The translations under genes were made by a program, and so were the position numbers. From contig FMVL01000010.1 of assembly GCA_900102235.1 (NCBI GenBank), forward strand, positions 27,616 to 91,615: a DNA stretch of 64,000 nucleotides, read 5' to 3'. The notes below the pieces were generated by a model that was given only the letters and a program-made list of their open reading frames with translations, was not told the DNA's origin and ran no database searches. Positions 8,096-18,267 of the stretch are shown in pieces. Source of the DNA: Lachnospiraceae bacterium XBB2008 (GTDB lineage Bacteria; Bacillota; Clostridia; Lachnospirales; Lachnospiraceae). Position 1 is the first letter of the stretch, and each line of letters starts with the position of its first letter.

Positions 8096-11000
8096 ATGGA
8101 ATTTACCAGAGAACAGAAAAATATCATAGATGCCAGGGACTGCAGTCTGATAGTATCCGCGGCAGCCGGAAGCGGAAAGACCGCCGTGCTCGTGGAACGC
8201 ATCATCGGACTCATAACAGATCCGAAAGATCCCGTGGATATAGATACGCTTCTCGTCCTGACTTTTACAAATGCGGCCGCCGCACAGATGAAAGACAAGA
8301 TCAGGAATGCGATCTTAGACAGGCTCGATAAGGATCCGGAGAACGATAATCTTCACAGACAGGCGGCGCTTGTTCATAATGCGCGTATCACCACGATCGA
8401 TTCGTTCTGTCAGTATGTGCTGAAGAACTCTTTTGCGGACATAGACGTGGATCCCGCGTTCCGGGTTGCGGAGGAAGGAGAGAACAAACTGCTCGAGGCG
8501 GATGTCCTTGAGGCGCTGATCGAAGAAGGCTTCGGAAACGGCGATGAAGATCTGATGAAGGTTGCCGATCATTTTGCATCGGGTTCATCCGATGATGCGA
8601 TCTTTTCCGCGATCACATCGATCTATCGCGTGGCGGATTCGGACCCCTGGCCGTACGAATGGCTGAAGTCCCACATGAACGACTATTCCCTGCCGGGTGG
8701 CGATATCCTTCCCGATGATATCAGGAAACATATCCGCAAGGCTGTGATCAGCAGTGTCTCCGCAGCTGTATCAATGTATGACAGGGCGGTCGGCCTGTGT
8801 GAGGAAGGCGGCCTGCATCCGGATTATACGGCCATGTATGTCACCGAAAAGGCGGCACTTGCCGATCTTTACGAAAAACTTGTCTCAAAGCCCGATGCCG
8901 GCCCTGATGAGATCTCATCCATGTTTGATGCTCTGGATTTTCCGACTCTTTCCAGAAAAAAGAACCCGGACGAGGATAAGGGATGCCGTGACAGGGCCAA
9001 AGCCTTAAGAGACACCTGCAAGGATCTCGTCGGAGATATCCGGAATACGTATCTGGGCGCTTCGGAAAAGGACGCCGCAAAATACATCAGGGAATGCTCC
9101 GGGACAGTATCAGCGCTGTGTTCGCTTACCGTCAGATATATGGATGCTCTGCGCCGCGCGCGTGATGAGAGAGGCATACTTACTTTTTCCGATATAGAGC
9201 ACTACGCCCTGGACATACTCGTAAAGCGGGGCGAGGACGGCGAGCCCGTGTTTACCGATGCCGCAGCCGAATACAGGTCACATTTCAGTTATGTGTTCAC
9301 CGACGAATACCAGGATTCCAACATGATCCAGGAACTCATTCTTTCAGCCGTGTCGGGTGAGAGCGAGGGTGTATATAACAGATTCATGGTCGGCGATGTC
9401 AAGCAGTCGATCTACAGGTTCAGACAGGCCGAACCCGAGATCTTCATGGAAAAGTACGGCCTTTACGAATATGAGAGCAGGACATTAAGAAAAGTGGACC
9501 TGAATAAGAACTTCAGGAGCAGGAGACAGGTCCTTGACTCGTGCAATGCGCTTTTTGAACGTGTCATGACCGCGGAAAGCGGCGGAGCGGATTATGATGA
9601 AACAGCTTCACTCAAATACGGAGCCGACTATCCTGAACTTGATGAAGACGACTATCGGACCGAGCTGATCTTTACGGACAGCAAGGATCCTGAGGTGACG
9701 GATGCTTCGGATGCCGAAGGCGAGGCCATGGCAAGGCGCATAGAAGAGCTGATGGAAAGCGCCATGCCTGTCTACGACAGCGAAAAGAAGGAAACCCGTC
9801 CGGTAAGATACTCAGACATAGTCATCCTTTACCGGTCCAACGGAAATGCGGCCGAAACCTACAAGAGAGTTCTCGAGGCGCACTCCATCCCCGTCGCACT
9901 GACCGGCAGTTCAGGCTATTTTGATACATATGAGATCTCCACGCTCATGAACATGTTGCGGATAATCGTCAATCCGCTCCAGGATATTCCTTTTTACGGG
10001 ACCATGGAATCCGTGATAGGAGGCTTTTCTCCCGAGGAATGCGCTCTGGTCAGCGCTGCGTACAGCTCATCCTTGCCTGAGGGTGTCTACACCGGGGAAG
10101 GATATCTGTACCCGGCATGCAGATATGTGATATCGGAAGATGCGGAAAACAAAATCCCGGAGGATCTTCGTGACCGCGTGGAAGCGTTTATCGGTGCCGT
10201 CGAGAGGTATCGGGCGATGTCTGAGTACATGGGAGTATCCGAGCTGCTCTCGGTGATCCTTAAGGATACCGGATACCGTGTGCTGATGCTTGCCATGCCC
10301 GGCGGAAAAAGACGCGTGGCCAATGTGGACATGCTCATAAGCAAAGCCGATGATTACGCGGGAACCTCGTATTTCGGTCTCTACAATTTCATCAGATATA
10401 TAGATACGCTGAAAAAATCCAATGCCGGAGAAGAGGAAGCCGAAACCCCGGATGAGATAGATGACTGTGTCCGCATCATGACCATTCACAAGAGCAAAGG
10501 TCTCGAATTCCCCGTGGTCATAGTCGCGAGGATGGGCAATAAATTCAACATGCAGGATTCGCAGGGAATGCTGGTATGCGACCACCGGTGCGGGATCGGT
10601 CTTAATAATTTCGATCCGGCCCGACGGATCAGATACCGTAACCTGATGCATAAATATGTGGCCGACAGGATACATGACCAGTCTCTGGCCGAAGAGATGC
10701 GCATTCTCTATGTCGCAATGACCCGTGCAAAGGAAAAACTCATCCTGATGTGCACCCTGAAAGCCGACGGTGTCGATGAGGAGACGGGTGAGATCACGAT
10801 CAAGTGCCCTTCCGGCAATAACAGATATATCGACTGGCAGCTTAAGACGATCTGCGATGTGACCGACTCCGATAATTTCCGCGTCGGGACCGATCCGGTC
10901 GCCATTCCCGAACTTGCTGTTATCTGCAAAAAGAGCGATATCTCTGCCGCAGCCGCCGAAGAGGCCGGTGTCGTAAGAGCCGCAGGTGCCGAACTGCTTA

Positions 11001-11788
11001 CGCAGAATCTGAAGGGCATGCTTAAGGACGGGGATGACACAGGCGCATTCCGCGATTATCTGAAGCGGCTGTACGGATATGAGTATCCCCATGCGGATCT
11101 CACGGGACTGTATACCAAGACATCGGTATCGGTATTAAAACATGCCGCCATGCCCGAAGATGCCGAGCGCGCTTTTGAACTGTACCCTTCTGAGGCTGAT
11201 GATGAAAAAGTCTCTGCGGACGGCGCTTTGGATGCTCCGGTACCCGTATTCATATCCGGCACATCCGACAGACCGGGCGCGACTGCCAGGGGGTCCGCGT
11301 TCCACAGGATGCTCGAACTATATGATTTTCTCTCGGGTAAGGACCTGCAGACCCAGATTGAAGCATGCACCGTCGACGGAAGGCTGTCTGCGGAAGAAAG
11401 ACATATCCTTGATAATGCCCGGGATGTCAAGCTTATAAGCGATTTCCTGGATACCGACACCGCGCATCGCATGGCTCTTGCCCAGGAAAGAAAAAGCCTG
11501 TTCCGTGAAGCTCCGTTTATGATGGGGATCCCCGCCTCTTTGGTGGATGAAAGATACCCCGAAGAAGAAACGGTACTTATTCAGGGTATTATTGATGTAT
11601 ATTGGATAGAAGACGGTGAAGCGGTCATACTGGATTACAAGACGGACCGCGTACGAAGCGCCGAACGGCTGAAAGAACTGTACAAAACACAGCTTGATTA
11701 CTATGAAGCAGCGCTTAAGCGCATGCATATCCCGGTAAAGGAAAAACTCATATATTCATTCGCTCTCGGAGAGACCATAACTCTTTAG
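8096..11788 (+). CDS. addA: ATP-dependent helicase/nuclease subunit A
   Basis: AddA subunit of AddAB: UvrD/Rep-type 3'-5' helicase fused to a RecB-like nuclease. It has 1230 residues, the usual size. Walker A AAAGSGKTAVLVERI is at about residues 22-36, the Walker B/DEYQDSN motif near 402, the QSIYRFRQAEPEIF motif just after, and helicase motif V/VI segments TIHKSKGLEFPVV and YVAMTRAKEKLIL. The C-terminal nuclease motif ILDYKTDRV is near residue 1178. The start ATG 8096 lacks a clear AGGAGG, and expression may depend on read-through from addB. Confidence 0.97.
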   Translation: MEFTREQKNIIDARDCSLIVSAAAGSGKTAVLVERIIGLITDPKDPVDIDTLLVLTFTNAAAAQMKDKIRNAILDRLDKDPENDNLHRQAALVHNARITTIDSFCQYVLKNSFADIDVDPAFRVAEEGENKLLEADVLEALIEEGFGNGDEDLMKVADHFASGSSDDAIFSAITSIYRVADSDPWPYEWLKSHMNDYSLPGGDILPDDIRKHIRKAVISSVSAAVSMYDRAVGLCEEGGLHPDYTAMYVTEKAALADLYEKLVSKPDAGPDEISSMFDALDFPTLSRKKNPDEDKGCRDRAKALRDTCKDLVGDIRNTYLGASEKDAAKYIRECSGTVSALCSLTVRYMDALRRARDERGILTFSDIEHYALDILVKRGEDGEPVFTDAAAEYRSHFSYVFTDEYQDSNMIQELILSAVSGESEGVYNRFMVGDVKQSIYRFRQAEPEIFMEKYGLYEYESRTLRKVDLNKNFRSRRQVLDSCNALFERVMTAESGGADYDETASLKYGADYPELDEDDYRTELIFTDSKDPEVTDASDAEGEAMARRIEELMESAMPVYDSEKKETRPVRYSDIVILYRSNGNAAETYKRVLEAHSIPVALTGSSGYFDTYEISTLMNMLRIIVNPLQDIPFYGTMESVIGGFSPEECALVSAAYSSSLPEGVYTGEGYLYPACRYVISEDAENKIPEDLRDRVEAFIGAVERYRAMSEYMGVSELLSVILKDTGYRVLMLAMPGGKRRVANVDMLISKADDYAGTSYFGLYNFIRYIDTLKKSNAGEEEAETPDEIDDCVRIMTIHKSKGLEFPVVIVARMGNKFNMQDSQGMLVCDHRCGIGLNNFDPARRIRYRNLMHKYVADRIHDQSLAEEMRILYVAMTRAKEKLILMCTLKADGVDEETGEITIKCPSGNNRYIDWQLKTICDVTDSDNFRVGTDPVAIPELAVICKKSDISAAAAEEAGVVRAAGAELLTQNLKGMLKDGDDTGAFRDYLKRLYGYEYPHADLTGLYTKTSVSVLKHAAMPEDAERAFELYPSEADDEKVSADGALDAPVPVFISGTSDRPGATARGSAFHRMLELYDFLSGKDLQTQIEACTVDGRLSAEERHILDNARDVKLISDFLDTDTAHRMALAQERKSLFREAPFMMGIPASLVDERYPEEETVLIQGIIDVYWIEDGEAVILDYKTDRVRSAERLKELYKTQLDYYEAALKRMHIPVKEKLIYSFALGETITL

Positions 11789-11816
11789 GATGCGGTGAAG
11801 GAGTACAGATAGGATA

Positions 11817-12734
11817 ATGGGAAGATCATTCAGAAAAGTCATATATGTGCTGATGCCGTTTCTGGTCTATTACGTAGTGCACGGTGCGACCAGATTCCTC
11901 ATGATGTTCATCTTGCAATACATATCATCGCATTCAGCCGGAGCATACAGCGTGATAAGGGATAATGATGCCGTCTTTTCGGGCATTATCTCACTTCTGG
12001 ACATGCTGATAGGAGCGGCGGTGCTGCTGGTCCTGATGAGGCATGACATAGAGGAATTATCCGTCTGGGATTATGTAAACCTAAACGGCCTCTCTTTTTA
12101 CAGAAAAGACCGGCTGCACCCGGCGTGGTTTGGTTGGGCTGTCATCATAGTACAGGCTGTCAGCATGGCGCTCGGATTGAACATCCTGATAGGCCTGTCC
12201 GGGATCATGAAACTGTCATCATACGGCGAGAACGCGGGAGCTCAGTACTCCATACCGTTGTGGTTCGGTATTTTTCTTTACGGTCTTGTATCACCTCTCG
12301 TGGAGGAACTTCTGTTTCGTACCATCGTTTACGGCCGCATGAAAAGGAGGTTCTCCCTGATCATATCGATCGTGGTCAGCTCGATGTTCTTCGGCCTGTA
12401 TCACGGTAATCTCGTGCAGGGAATATACGGTTTTATCATGGGCATCATCATGTGCATGGCATGTGAGTATCTGCACACCGTTGCGGCAGCATTTCTGATG
12501 CATTCCGTTGCCAATCTGACCATATATCTGCTCGGTATGAGAGGAGTCCTTATCAACTTAAGCTCGGTCTCATACTGTCTGATCTTTATCGGTATAGCAC
12601 TGATCACGATAGGTATCGAAGTGGCGGGCGCCAGGGGATCTCTTAAAAAACTCGGCCCGATAGAAGGCATAGAAAAAGTAGGTGTATTCTATGTTGATCC
12701 GACTCTGATCGAAGACGATGAAATTGATGCGTAA
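11817..12734 (+). CDS. CPBP-family intramembrane metalloprotease
   Basis: Integral membrane protein of 305 residues with about seven or eight hydrophobic segments. It carries the CPBP (CAAX protease and bacteriocin-processing, Abi) signature: EELLFRTIVYGR (EExxxR), then FGLYHGN with the conserved His, then HSVANL with a third His/Asn motif. These residues form the metal-binding intramembrane active site in the family. Bacterial members are linked to bacteriocin immunity or peptide maturation, but the substrate cannot be told here. It follows addA by 28 bp with GGAGTACAG-type ribosome binding, so it may be the last gene of that run. Confidence 0.9.
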   Translation: MGRSFRKVIYVLMPFLVYYVVHGATRFLMMFILQYISSHSAGAYSVIRDNDAVFSGIISLLDMLIGAAVLLVLMRHDIEELSVWDYVNLNGLSFYRKDRLHPAWFGWAVIIVQAVSMALGLNILIGLSGIMKLSSYGENAGAQYSIPLWFGIFLYGLVSPLVEELLFRTIVYGRMKRRFSLIISIVVSSMFFGLYHGNLVQGIYGFIMGIIMCMACEYLHTVAAAFLMHSVANLTIYLLGMRGVLINLSSVSYCLIFIGIALITIGIEVAGARGSLKKLGPIEGIEKVGVFYVDPTLIEDDEIDA

Positions 12735-12760
12735 TTATATACATAACGCATGATATTTTG

Positions 12761-12774
12761 CTATACTCGTATAG
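12761..12774. promoter_or_regulatory. Palindrome overlapping likely -10 of the symporter gene
   Basis: CTATACTCGTATAG is a perfect inverted repeat (6+2+6). It contains TATACT, a likely -10 box, 46 bp before the downstream ATG. A palindrome over the -10 is the usual layout of a repressor operator. No convincing -35 was found at 17 bp. Confidence 0.4.
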
Positions 12775-12819
12775 ATGAACATCTTTTTTGTCATTATTCA
12801 AAGAAAGGAAGAATAATCT

Positions 12820-14187
12820 ATGAAGAATCTCAAACCCATCACTAACAAACTTCTTTGGATATTTGCCATCGGACAGTTTGGCTGGAGCCTTCTTTCCGGC
12901 GTCGTTTCCAACTGGATGGTTTATTACTATACCGGAAGCCCGAGTGCTCAGAATCCGAACACCGGAATCTTTGCTTCCGGGATCACACAGGAGCCCATCT
13001 TTTTTAAACTCACATTATTCGGACTGGTACTTGCGGTAGGACGTATCTTCGATGCGATCACCGATCCGCTCATAGCCGGCTGGTCTGACAGAAGCAACTA
13101 TAAGGGCGGCCGCCGCATTCCTTTCATGCGTGCCATGGCAGTTCCCTTTTCACTGGTCATGGTAGGCCTGTTCCTTGTTCCTCAGACAAGCTCCGTGGCA
13201 CTTAATGATGTGGCGCTCTTTATCCTGCTCATCGTCTTTTATCTGTTCATGACGATGTTCTGTACACCGTATAATGCGCTGATCGCCGAACTCGGTGATA
13301 CGCAGCAGCACAGGATCAATGTATCCACATACATCTCATTCACGTTTATAGTAGGTCAGAGTATCTCGTTCCTTCTTCCCAACCTGGCAGGCATGCTCGA
13401 AGGAAGTGTCGGACAGGCTCATTCGATACATCTGGCTGTAGCGATCATGGCGGCGATAGCCTGTGCGGCCATGCTTTTGTCCGCATTCTATATCAATGAA
13501 CGCGATTACATCGATTCCAAACCCAGCGAGACCAAGCCGTTCAGTTCGCTGATCAAGACCTTTTCGAACGGGCAGTTCCGCAGATTCGTATATTCCGATG
13601 TGATCTATTTCTTCGCACTTACCCTGTTCCAGACGGGACTCGCTTTCTATGAGACTCAGCTCATGGGAATAGAGGATACCTGGACCTTCGTTCTGACCGC
13701 GACGATGACGGCCATCAGCGTATGTCTGTATCCGGTGGTCAATATCCTGGCCAAAAGAATAGGCAAGAAGATGCTGATCATCATCGGATTCTTCACATAC
13801 TGTATCGTGTTTGCCATAACCGCCGCATGCGGACAGGGCCTGTACTGGGGCTTTATCGTAGCGGTAACGGCATCCGTGCCCATGGCAATCCTCGGTATAC
13901 TTCCTCAGGCCTGCGTTGCCGATGTTGCGGAACTTACCAGACTCGAGACCGGAGAGGACAGAAGCGGCATGTTCTTTGCCGCACGTACATTTGCCTTCAA
14001 GATGGGACAGGCTCTGGCCATGGTGATCTTTACTTCGGTAACGGTATCCCAGACTCAGGCAAGTTACCGCGCCACGGCTGTGATCGCATTCGTGACATGC
14101 CTGATCGGTGCACTGCTGTTCTTTGCATTCAATGAGAAGATGATCCTTACCAAGATCGGGGAGCTTAAAGGAACGGAAGAGGTTTGA
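12820..14187 (+). CDS. GPH-family sugar:cation symporter (MFS)
   Basis: Twelve-helix transporter of 455 residues belonging to the glycoside-pentoside-hexuronide:cation symporter group (MelB-like). The cytoplasmic loop motif DAITDPLIAGWSDRS followed by KGGRRIPFM is the family hallmark, and the N-terminal Asp residues are those that bind cation and sugar in MelB. The substrate is likely a plant or host glycoside, but no glycosidase gene lies next to it to suggest which. The start has AAAGGAAG seven to ten bases upstream. Confidence 0.9.
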   Translation: MKNLKPITNKLLWIFAIGQFGWSLLSGVVSNWMVYYYTGSPSAQNPNTGIFASGITQEPIFFKLTLFGLVLAVGRIFDAITDPLIAGWSDRSNYKGGRRIPFMRAMAVPFSLVMVGLFLVPQTSSVALNDVALFILLIVFYLFMTMFCTPYNALIAELGDTQQHRINVSTYISFTFIVGQSISFLLPNLAGMLEGSVGQAHSIHLAVAIMAAIACAAMLLSAFYINERDYIDSKPSETKPFSSLIKTFSNGQFRRFVYSDVIYFFALTLFQTGLAFYETQLMGIEDTWTFVLTATMTAISVCLYPVVNILAKRIGKKMLIIIGFFTYCIVFAITAACGQGLYWGFIVAVTASVPMAILGILPQACVADVAELTRLETGEDRSGMFFAARTFAFKMGQALAMVIFTSVTVSQTQASYRATAVIAFVTCLIGALLFFAFNEKMILTKIGELKGTEEV

Positions 14188-14199
14188 TTTCCGGGAAAC

Positions 14200-15249
14200 A
14201 TGCGTAAAATATCAAGAGTTATTAATTGCATATCCTGCATGATGCTGGCTGTGATCGTGCTGACCGGATGCGGCGACAAAGAAGTCTCTTATACCGACAC
14301 CGGGATGGCAGCCATCGAGTCGCTTGATTATACCGGCGCATTGGAAGCTTTTGATTCCGCGGAGGAAGCCGGCGAGAACATGAGGCTGATCCTGCGCGGC
14401 AGAGGCATGGTGTATATGGCTCAGCTTCGTTACGATGAGGCTATCGATGCTTTTACACAGGCGCTCAACTTAAGTACGGGCGTTCCCGAGAGCCTGGATT
14501 ACGATCTGAACTATTATCTGGCTGCGGCATATTATAAGGCCGGCAGACTCGAGGATGCCCACGGAGTATATGATGCGATCCTCACCCTTAAGTCCGGCGA
14601 GTACAATGCTCACTATCTCAGGGGGATCGTTTCTCTCGAGATGGGAGATTACGAGAGTGCGCTCGAGGATTTCCGCAAAGCCATCAGTTTAAACGACGGT
14701 GACTGCGACATGATCATAGATGTCTATCAGATACTTGCCGCCCAGGGATATAAGGAGGCAGGCCGCGATATCATCAGCGAATGTATCGCTTCGCATTCAG
14801 ACATATCCGATTATGATTACGGCAGATTCGAGTATTATCTCGGCAATTTCGATTCGGCCAAGACTTATCTTGAGAATGCCGATAAAGGCGATTCCGCCCA
14901 GATCACCCTTTTCCTCGGCCGGACCTACGAGGCTCTCGGAGACTATAACTATGCGATAAGCCTCTATAACACATATCTTGATAAGAATCACAACGCTCCG
15001 AACATCTATAACCAGATGGGACTTTGCCAGATGAAGATGGAGAGGTATGCCGAAGCGCTCAGTTCCTTCCAGGCCGGAATGAATACAGAAGATAAATCCA
15101 TCATGCAGACTCTCAAGTACAATGAGATCGTTGCATACGAATATATGCGCGAGTTCAGGACGGCAGCCAATCTGATGAAGGACTATATCGCCCTCTATCC
15201 GGATGATGCGGCAGCGCTCAGAGAATATGAATTTCTTAAGACGAGGTAG
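14200..15249 (+). CDS. TPR-repeat lipoprotein
   Basis: Predicted lipoprotein of 349 residues. A hydrophobic N-terminus ends in the lipobox LTGCGDKE, so Cys is probably acylated after signal-peptidase II cleavage. From about residue 45 the chain is a run of tetratricopeptide repeats: LRGRGMVYMAQLRYDEAID, YLRGIVSLEMGDYESALED and YNQMGLCQMKMERYAEALS show the Trp/Leu/Gly-Tyr-Ala pattern. TPR surfaces bind partner proteins; the partner is unknown. It lies 12 bp after the symporter gene and 26 bp before pyrF. Confidence 0.9.
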   Translation: MRKISRVINCISCMMLAVIVLTGCGDKEVSYTDTGMAAIESLDYTGALEAFDSAEEAGENMRLILRGRGMVYMAQLRYDEAIDAFTQALNLSTGVPESLDYDLNYYLAAAYYKAGRLEDAHGVYDAILTLKSGEYNAHYLRGIVSLEMGDYESALEDFRKAISLNDGDCDMIIDVYQILAAQGYKEAGRDIISECIASHSDISDYDYGRFEYYLGNFDSAKTYLENADKGDSAQITLFLGRTYEALGDYNYAISLYNTYLDKNHNAPNIYNQMGLCQMKMERYAEALSSFQAGMNTEDKSIMQTLKYNEIVAYEYMREFRTAANLMKDYIALYPDDAAALREYEFLKTR

Positions 15250-15275
15250 TTTTTCCAAATACGAGGTAGTTTCCG

Positions 15276-16217
15276 ATGATCAATAAGCTCATTGATAAGA
15301 TCAAAAAAACAGGAGCCCCCATAGTGGTCGGCCTGGATCCCAATCTGAAGTTTGTTCCCGCCGGGATCAAAGAAGCCGCATTTAACGGGTACGGTGAGAC
15401 TCTGGAGGGCGCGGCCGAAGCAATATGGCAGTTCAACCGCGGCATAATTGATGCAGTATACGATCTGATCCCCGCAGTCAAACCTCAGATCGCCATGTAT
15501 GAGCAGTTCGGTATCCCCGGACTTATCGCATTCAAGAAGACCGTTGATTATTGCCGTGAGAAAGATCTCATCATCATAGGTGATGTTAAGAGAGGAGATA
15601 TAGGATCCACTTCGGAATCCTACGCCATCGCGCATCTGGGCCATGTTCAGGTGGGTTCTTCGTCCGTTCCGGTGTTTGAAGAGGATTTTGCCACTGTAAA
15701 CCCCTATCTTGGCATAGACGGGATCAAACCATTCATTGATGTGTGCCGTAAGGAACATAAGGGTATCTTTGTTCTGGTCAAGACCTCCAATCCTTCAAGC
15801 AAGGAGTTCCAGGACAGGATCGTGATCGACGATGACGGTTCGGATAAGAAACTCTATGAGATCGTGGGCAGGGCCGTGGATTCATGGGGGCTTGATCTTA
15901 TGGGAGACGGCTACAGTTATGTGGGTGCGGTCGTCGGAGCAACATACCCCGAAGAAGGCAGGATCCTGCGGGATATCATGCCCCGTGCGTTCATACTTGT
16001 GCCCGGATACGGAGCACAGGGCGGAAAAGGCGCGGATCTTGTTCACTTTTTTGATAAGGACGGGCTCGGAGCCATCGTCAATTCATCACGCGGCATCATA
16101 GCCGCATATCAGAATGAAAAATACGCTTCGTACGGCGAGGCTGCATATGCCGATGCGTCGCGTGCGGCAGTGGAAGATATGATAACGGATATTCGGACCG
16201 CTATCGATAACAGATAA
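15276..16217 (+). CDS. pyrF: Orotidine 5'-phosphate decarboxylase (type 2)
   Basis: Final step of de novo UMP synthesis: decarboxylation of OMP. The protein has 313 residues, typical of the longer type-2 group. The active-site segment IGDVKRGDIGSTSESYA has the catalytic Asp-Lys-Asp array, and VGLDPNLKFVP at the N-terminus is the substrate-binding strand. The segment LVPGYGAQGGKG near residue 250 binds phosphate. No other pyr genes are adjacent. The ribosome site GAGGTAG lies in a short duplicated segment (ACGAGGTAGTTT at 15241 and 15261 regions). Confidence 0.96.
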   Translation: MINKLIDKIKKTGAPIVVGLDPNLKFVPAGIKEAAFNGYGETLEGAAEAIWQFNRGIIDAVYDLIPAVKPQIAMYEQFGIPGLIAFKKTVDYCREKDLIIIGDVKRGDIGSTSESYAIAHLGHVQVGSSSVPVFEEDFATVNPYLGIDGIKPFIDVCRKEHKGIFVLVKTSNPSSKEFQDRIVIDDDGSDKKLYEIVGRAVDSWGLDLMGDGYSYVGAVVGATYPEEGRILRDIMPRAFILVPGYGAQGGKGADLVHFFDKDGLGAIVNSSRGIIAAYQNEKYASYGEAAYADASRAAVEDMITDIRTAIDNR

Positions 16218-16231
16218 GGGATTGCTGTATT

Positions 16232-16519
16232 ATGTCAACCAACACAGATTCGGAAGATAATAAGAAAAAGGGTAAGCGCATCATAGCGCTCACGGGGGTC
16301 GTTCTGATAGTGATCATGGTGCTGGCGACTCTTCTGTGTGCTATCCTGGACTCCTCGGGTGTATATTTCAGGAGCTGCCTCATCGTAACGATAGCACTGC
16401 CTATAGCTATATGGGTGTTCATGTGGGCGTACGGAGCTATGATGCACAAGCATACTCCCGCCAGTTTTGATTTAAATCTCGGGAATGAGGAAAACACTCC
16501 CGGGGATGAAGAAGAGTAA
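16232..16519 (+). CDS. Small two-helix membrane protein, unknown function
   Basis: 95 residues with a charged, Lys-rich N-terminus, two hydrophobic segments (about residues 18-40 and 48-70) and an acidic tail ending in Gly-Asp-Glu-Glu-Glu. No family is recognised. It sits 14 bp after pyrF and 2 bp before the DUF3810 gene, so it is almost certainly translated as part of that operon. Confidence 0.75.
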   Translation: MSTNTDSEDNKKKGKRIIALTGVVLIVIMVLATLLCAILDSSGVYFRSCLIVTIALPIAIWVFMWAYGAMMHKHTPASFDLNLGNEENTPGDEEE

Positions 16520-16521
16520 GC

Positions 16522-17613
16522 ATGGCCAGGATCATATTATCGATATTCGGACTGGGCCAGATGGCGGTATATTTCATTACCTCCAGAATCCCTTCGGCAT
16601 CCCGCAGAATATATGAGAAATTCGCCAGACCGCTTCATGACCTGTTTGCCGGCCTCTGTGATCTCACGCCGGTCTGTGTCTTTGAGATCCTCGTTGTCTG
16701 CCTTGTATTGGCGGTCTTTCTTTATGTCATTTTTTCCGTCATCTTTTTCATACGTGATCTTAAGGATAAGGAGCGCAGCGCTCTGAAGCGCGTTTTTTCG
16801 TTCCTGCTCACGTTTTTCATGCTCTTTTGCCTGATCTACGGCGGATTCTGCATGCTTTGGGGACCGTATTATTCGGCACCGGATGTTTCCGAAGTATGCG
16901 GGATCGAAGCGAATCCCGAGGGGGTGCTTCATTCCGACCTGATCGCGGTTGATGAGGGATTCGTTAACCTTGCAAATGAGTATTCGACCAAAGTATCCAG
17001 AGACGCGGATGGGTATTTCACCAATACCGGAGATCCTTTCGAGCATGCCTCTGTCCTGTATCGTAATATATCCGTTAAGTATCCGGGGCTTAAGGCGGTA
17101 ACTCACCGGCCCAAAAAGTTCTTCTTTTCCAGGATACTCAGTTATATGGACTTTACCGGGTTCTTTTCTCCTTTTACGGGGGAAGCATGTATCAATACGG
17201 ATTCACCTTCATCGATGACACCCGTGACAATAGCCCACGAACTTGCGCACCAGCGCGGGATCGCTGCGGAGGATGAAGCCAATTTCATAGCCGTCATCAC
17301 GTGTCTGGAGGACGGAGATGCCGATTATGTGTATTCGGCAAGTCTGTTCGCTCTTTCTCATCTGCAGAACGCTCTTTACAAGAGCGGAGATGTTGAAGAA
17401 TGGGAGAGGATACGCTCCTCATATTCCGAAGGAGTGCAGGCCGATCTGGCCAAAAACCGCGAATACTGGAACAGTTTCCGCGACTCGGCGGTTCATCAGG
17501 CGGTATCCGATACCTATGATGCTTTTCTGAAGTCATATGATCAGGAACTCGGCCGCGAAACTTACGGCGCCTGCGTTGATCTTTTAGTGGAATATTATAG
17601 GCAGATATGGTAA
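16522..17613 (+). CDS. DUF3810-family membrane metalloprotease-like protein
   Basis: 363-residue protein with three N-terminal hydrophobic segments (about 1-20, 50-75 and 90-115) and a large C-terminal domain containing HELAHQRG, an HExxH zinc-protease signature, followed by EDEANF, which supplies a possible third ligand Glu. This arrangement matches DUF3810. Function is not established for the family; a membrane-tethered zinc peptidase is an inference from the motif. It ends the pyrF-containing run and is followed by a terminator-like hairpin. Confidence 0.85.
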   Translation: MARIILSIFGLGQMAVYFITSRIPSASRRIYEKFARPLHDLFAGLCDLTPVCVFEILVVCLVLAVFLYVIFSVIFFIRDLKDKERSALKRVFSFLLTFFMLFCLIYGGFCMLWGPYYSAPDVSEVCGIEANPEGVLHSDLIAVDEGFVNLANEYSTKVSRDADGYFTNTGDPFEHASVLYRNISVKYPGLKAVTHRPKKFFFSRILSYMDFTGFFSPFTGEACINTDSPSSMTPVTIAHELAHQRGIAAEDEANFIAVITCLEDGDADYVYSASLFALSHLQNALYKSGDVEEWERIRSSYSEGVQADLAKNREYWNSFRDSAVHQAVSDTYDAFLKSYDQELGRETYGACVDLLVEYYRQIW

Positions 17614-17649
17614 ACTTATGGGAGTGTAAGCACAATATTTTGAAAAAAA

Positions 17650-17670
17650 TGAAACTTTTTCATGTTTTTT
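17650..17670 (+). terminator. Weak intrinsic terminator
   Basis: ATGAAA-CTT-TTTCAT forms a short hairpin flanked by an A-run before and GTTTTTTTG after. The U-rich tail favours termination after the DUF3810 gene. The stem is AT-rich, so it may leak. Confidence 0.45.
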
Positions 17671-17671
17671 T

Positions 17672-17701
17672 GAACCTTTTGTGATCTTACATGAGTCTTT
17701 T
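17672..17701 (+). promoter_or_regulatory. ECF-sigma-like promoter before the SEC-C gene
   Basis: GAACCT (17672-17677), 18 bp, then TCTTTT (17696-17701), 19 bp before the ATG at 17721. The AACC and GTC cores resemble promoters used by extracytoplasmic-function sigma factors. The same pattern with the same spacing and high identity in the flanks occurs before the giant adhesin gene (23615-23644). Confidence 0.5.
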
Positions 17702-17720
17702 ATATCAGAGGAAGTGAATT

Positions 17721-18233
17721 ATGGCTACAACATTGCTCAAGAAGTGGCGCGACATGGCGTATTCCGAGACCGCCAACAAAGGTGATCTCCAGAGACTCTG
17801 GCAGGACTACTTCCTAAAGGAGAAGGAAATATACGCCGAGCTTCTTCAAACTCCTGACACGGTAGTCGAAGGCACCGTTAAGGAACTTGCAGAGAAGTAT
17901 GATACAGACATCCTGACGATGACCGGTTTCCTGGATGGCATCAACGACAGCCTGAAGGAGCCAAACCCCATCGAAGAGATGGACGAGGACACCAAAGTCC
18001 AGCTGGGTTTCGACCTGGAACTCCTCTACAAGAATATGGTAGCAGCCGATGCAGACTGGTTATACCAGTTAGAACAGTGGGATGACATCTTCGATGAAGA
18101 GAAGCGCAAGGCCCTCTACAAGGAACAGAAGTCATCGACCACGGTCCGTAAGGAGGCTAAGGTGTATCCCAACGATCCCTGCCCCTGCGGAAGCGGTAAA
18201 AAGTACAAGAAATGTTGCGGTAGAAACGCGTAA
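17721..18233 (+). CDS. SEC-C zinc-motif protein
   Basis: 170 residues, predicted cytoplasmic and acidic. The C-terminus [17 protein letters not shown] is the SEC-C motif (CxCx8CC), the zinc-binding segment first known from the SecA tail, where it contacts SecB and ribosomes. The N-terminal 140 residues are helical and not recognised. It has GAGGAAG as ribosome site. The CAP lipoprotein gene follows after 34 bp. The link to exported proteins is suggestive but unproven. Confidence 0.85.
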   Translation: MATTLLKKWRDMAYSETANKGDLQRLWQDYFLKEKEIYAELLQTPDTVVEGTVKELAEKYDTDILTMTGFLDGINDSLKEPNPIEEMDEDTKVQLGFDLELLYKNMVAADADWLYQLEQWDDIFDEEKRKALYKEQKSSTTVRKEAKVYPNDPCPCGSGKKYKKCCGRNA

Positions 18234-18267
18234 CAGTTCCAGCTAAGAAGGGAGAGATTAAGCAACT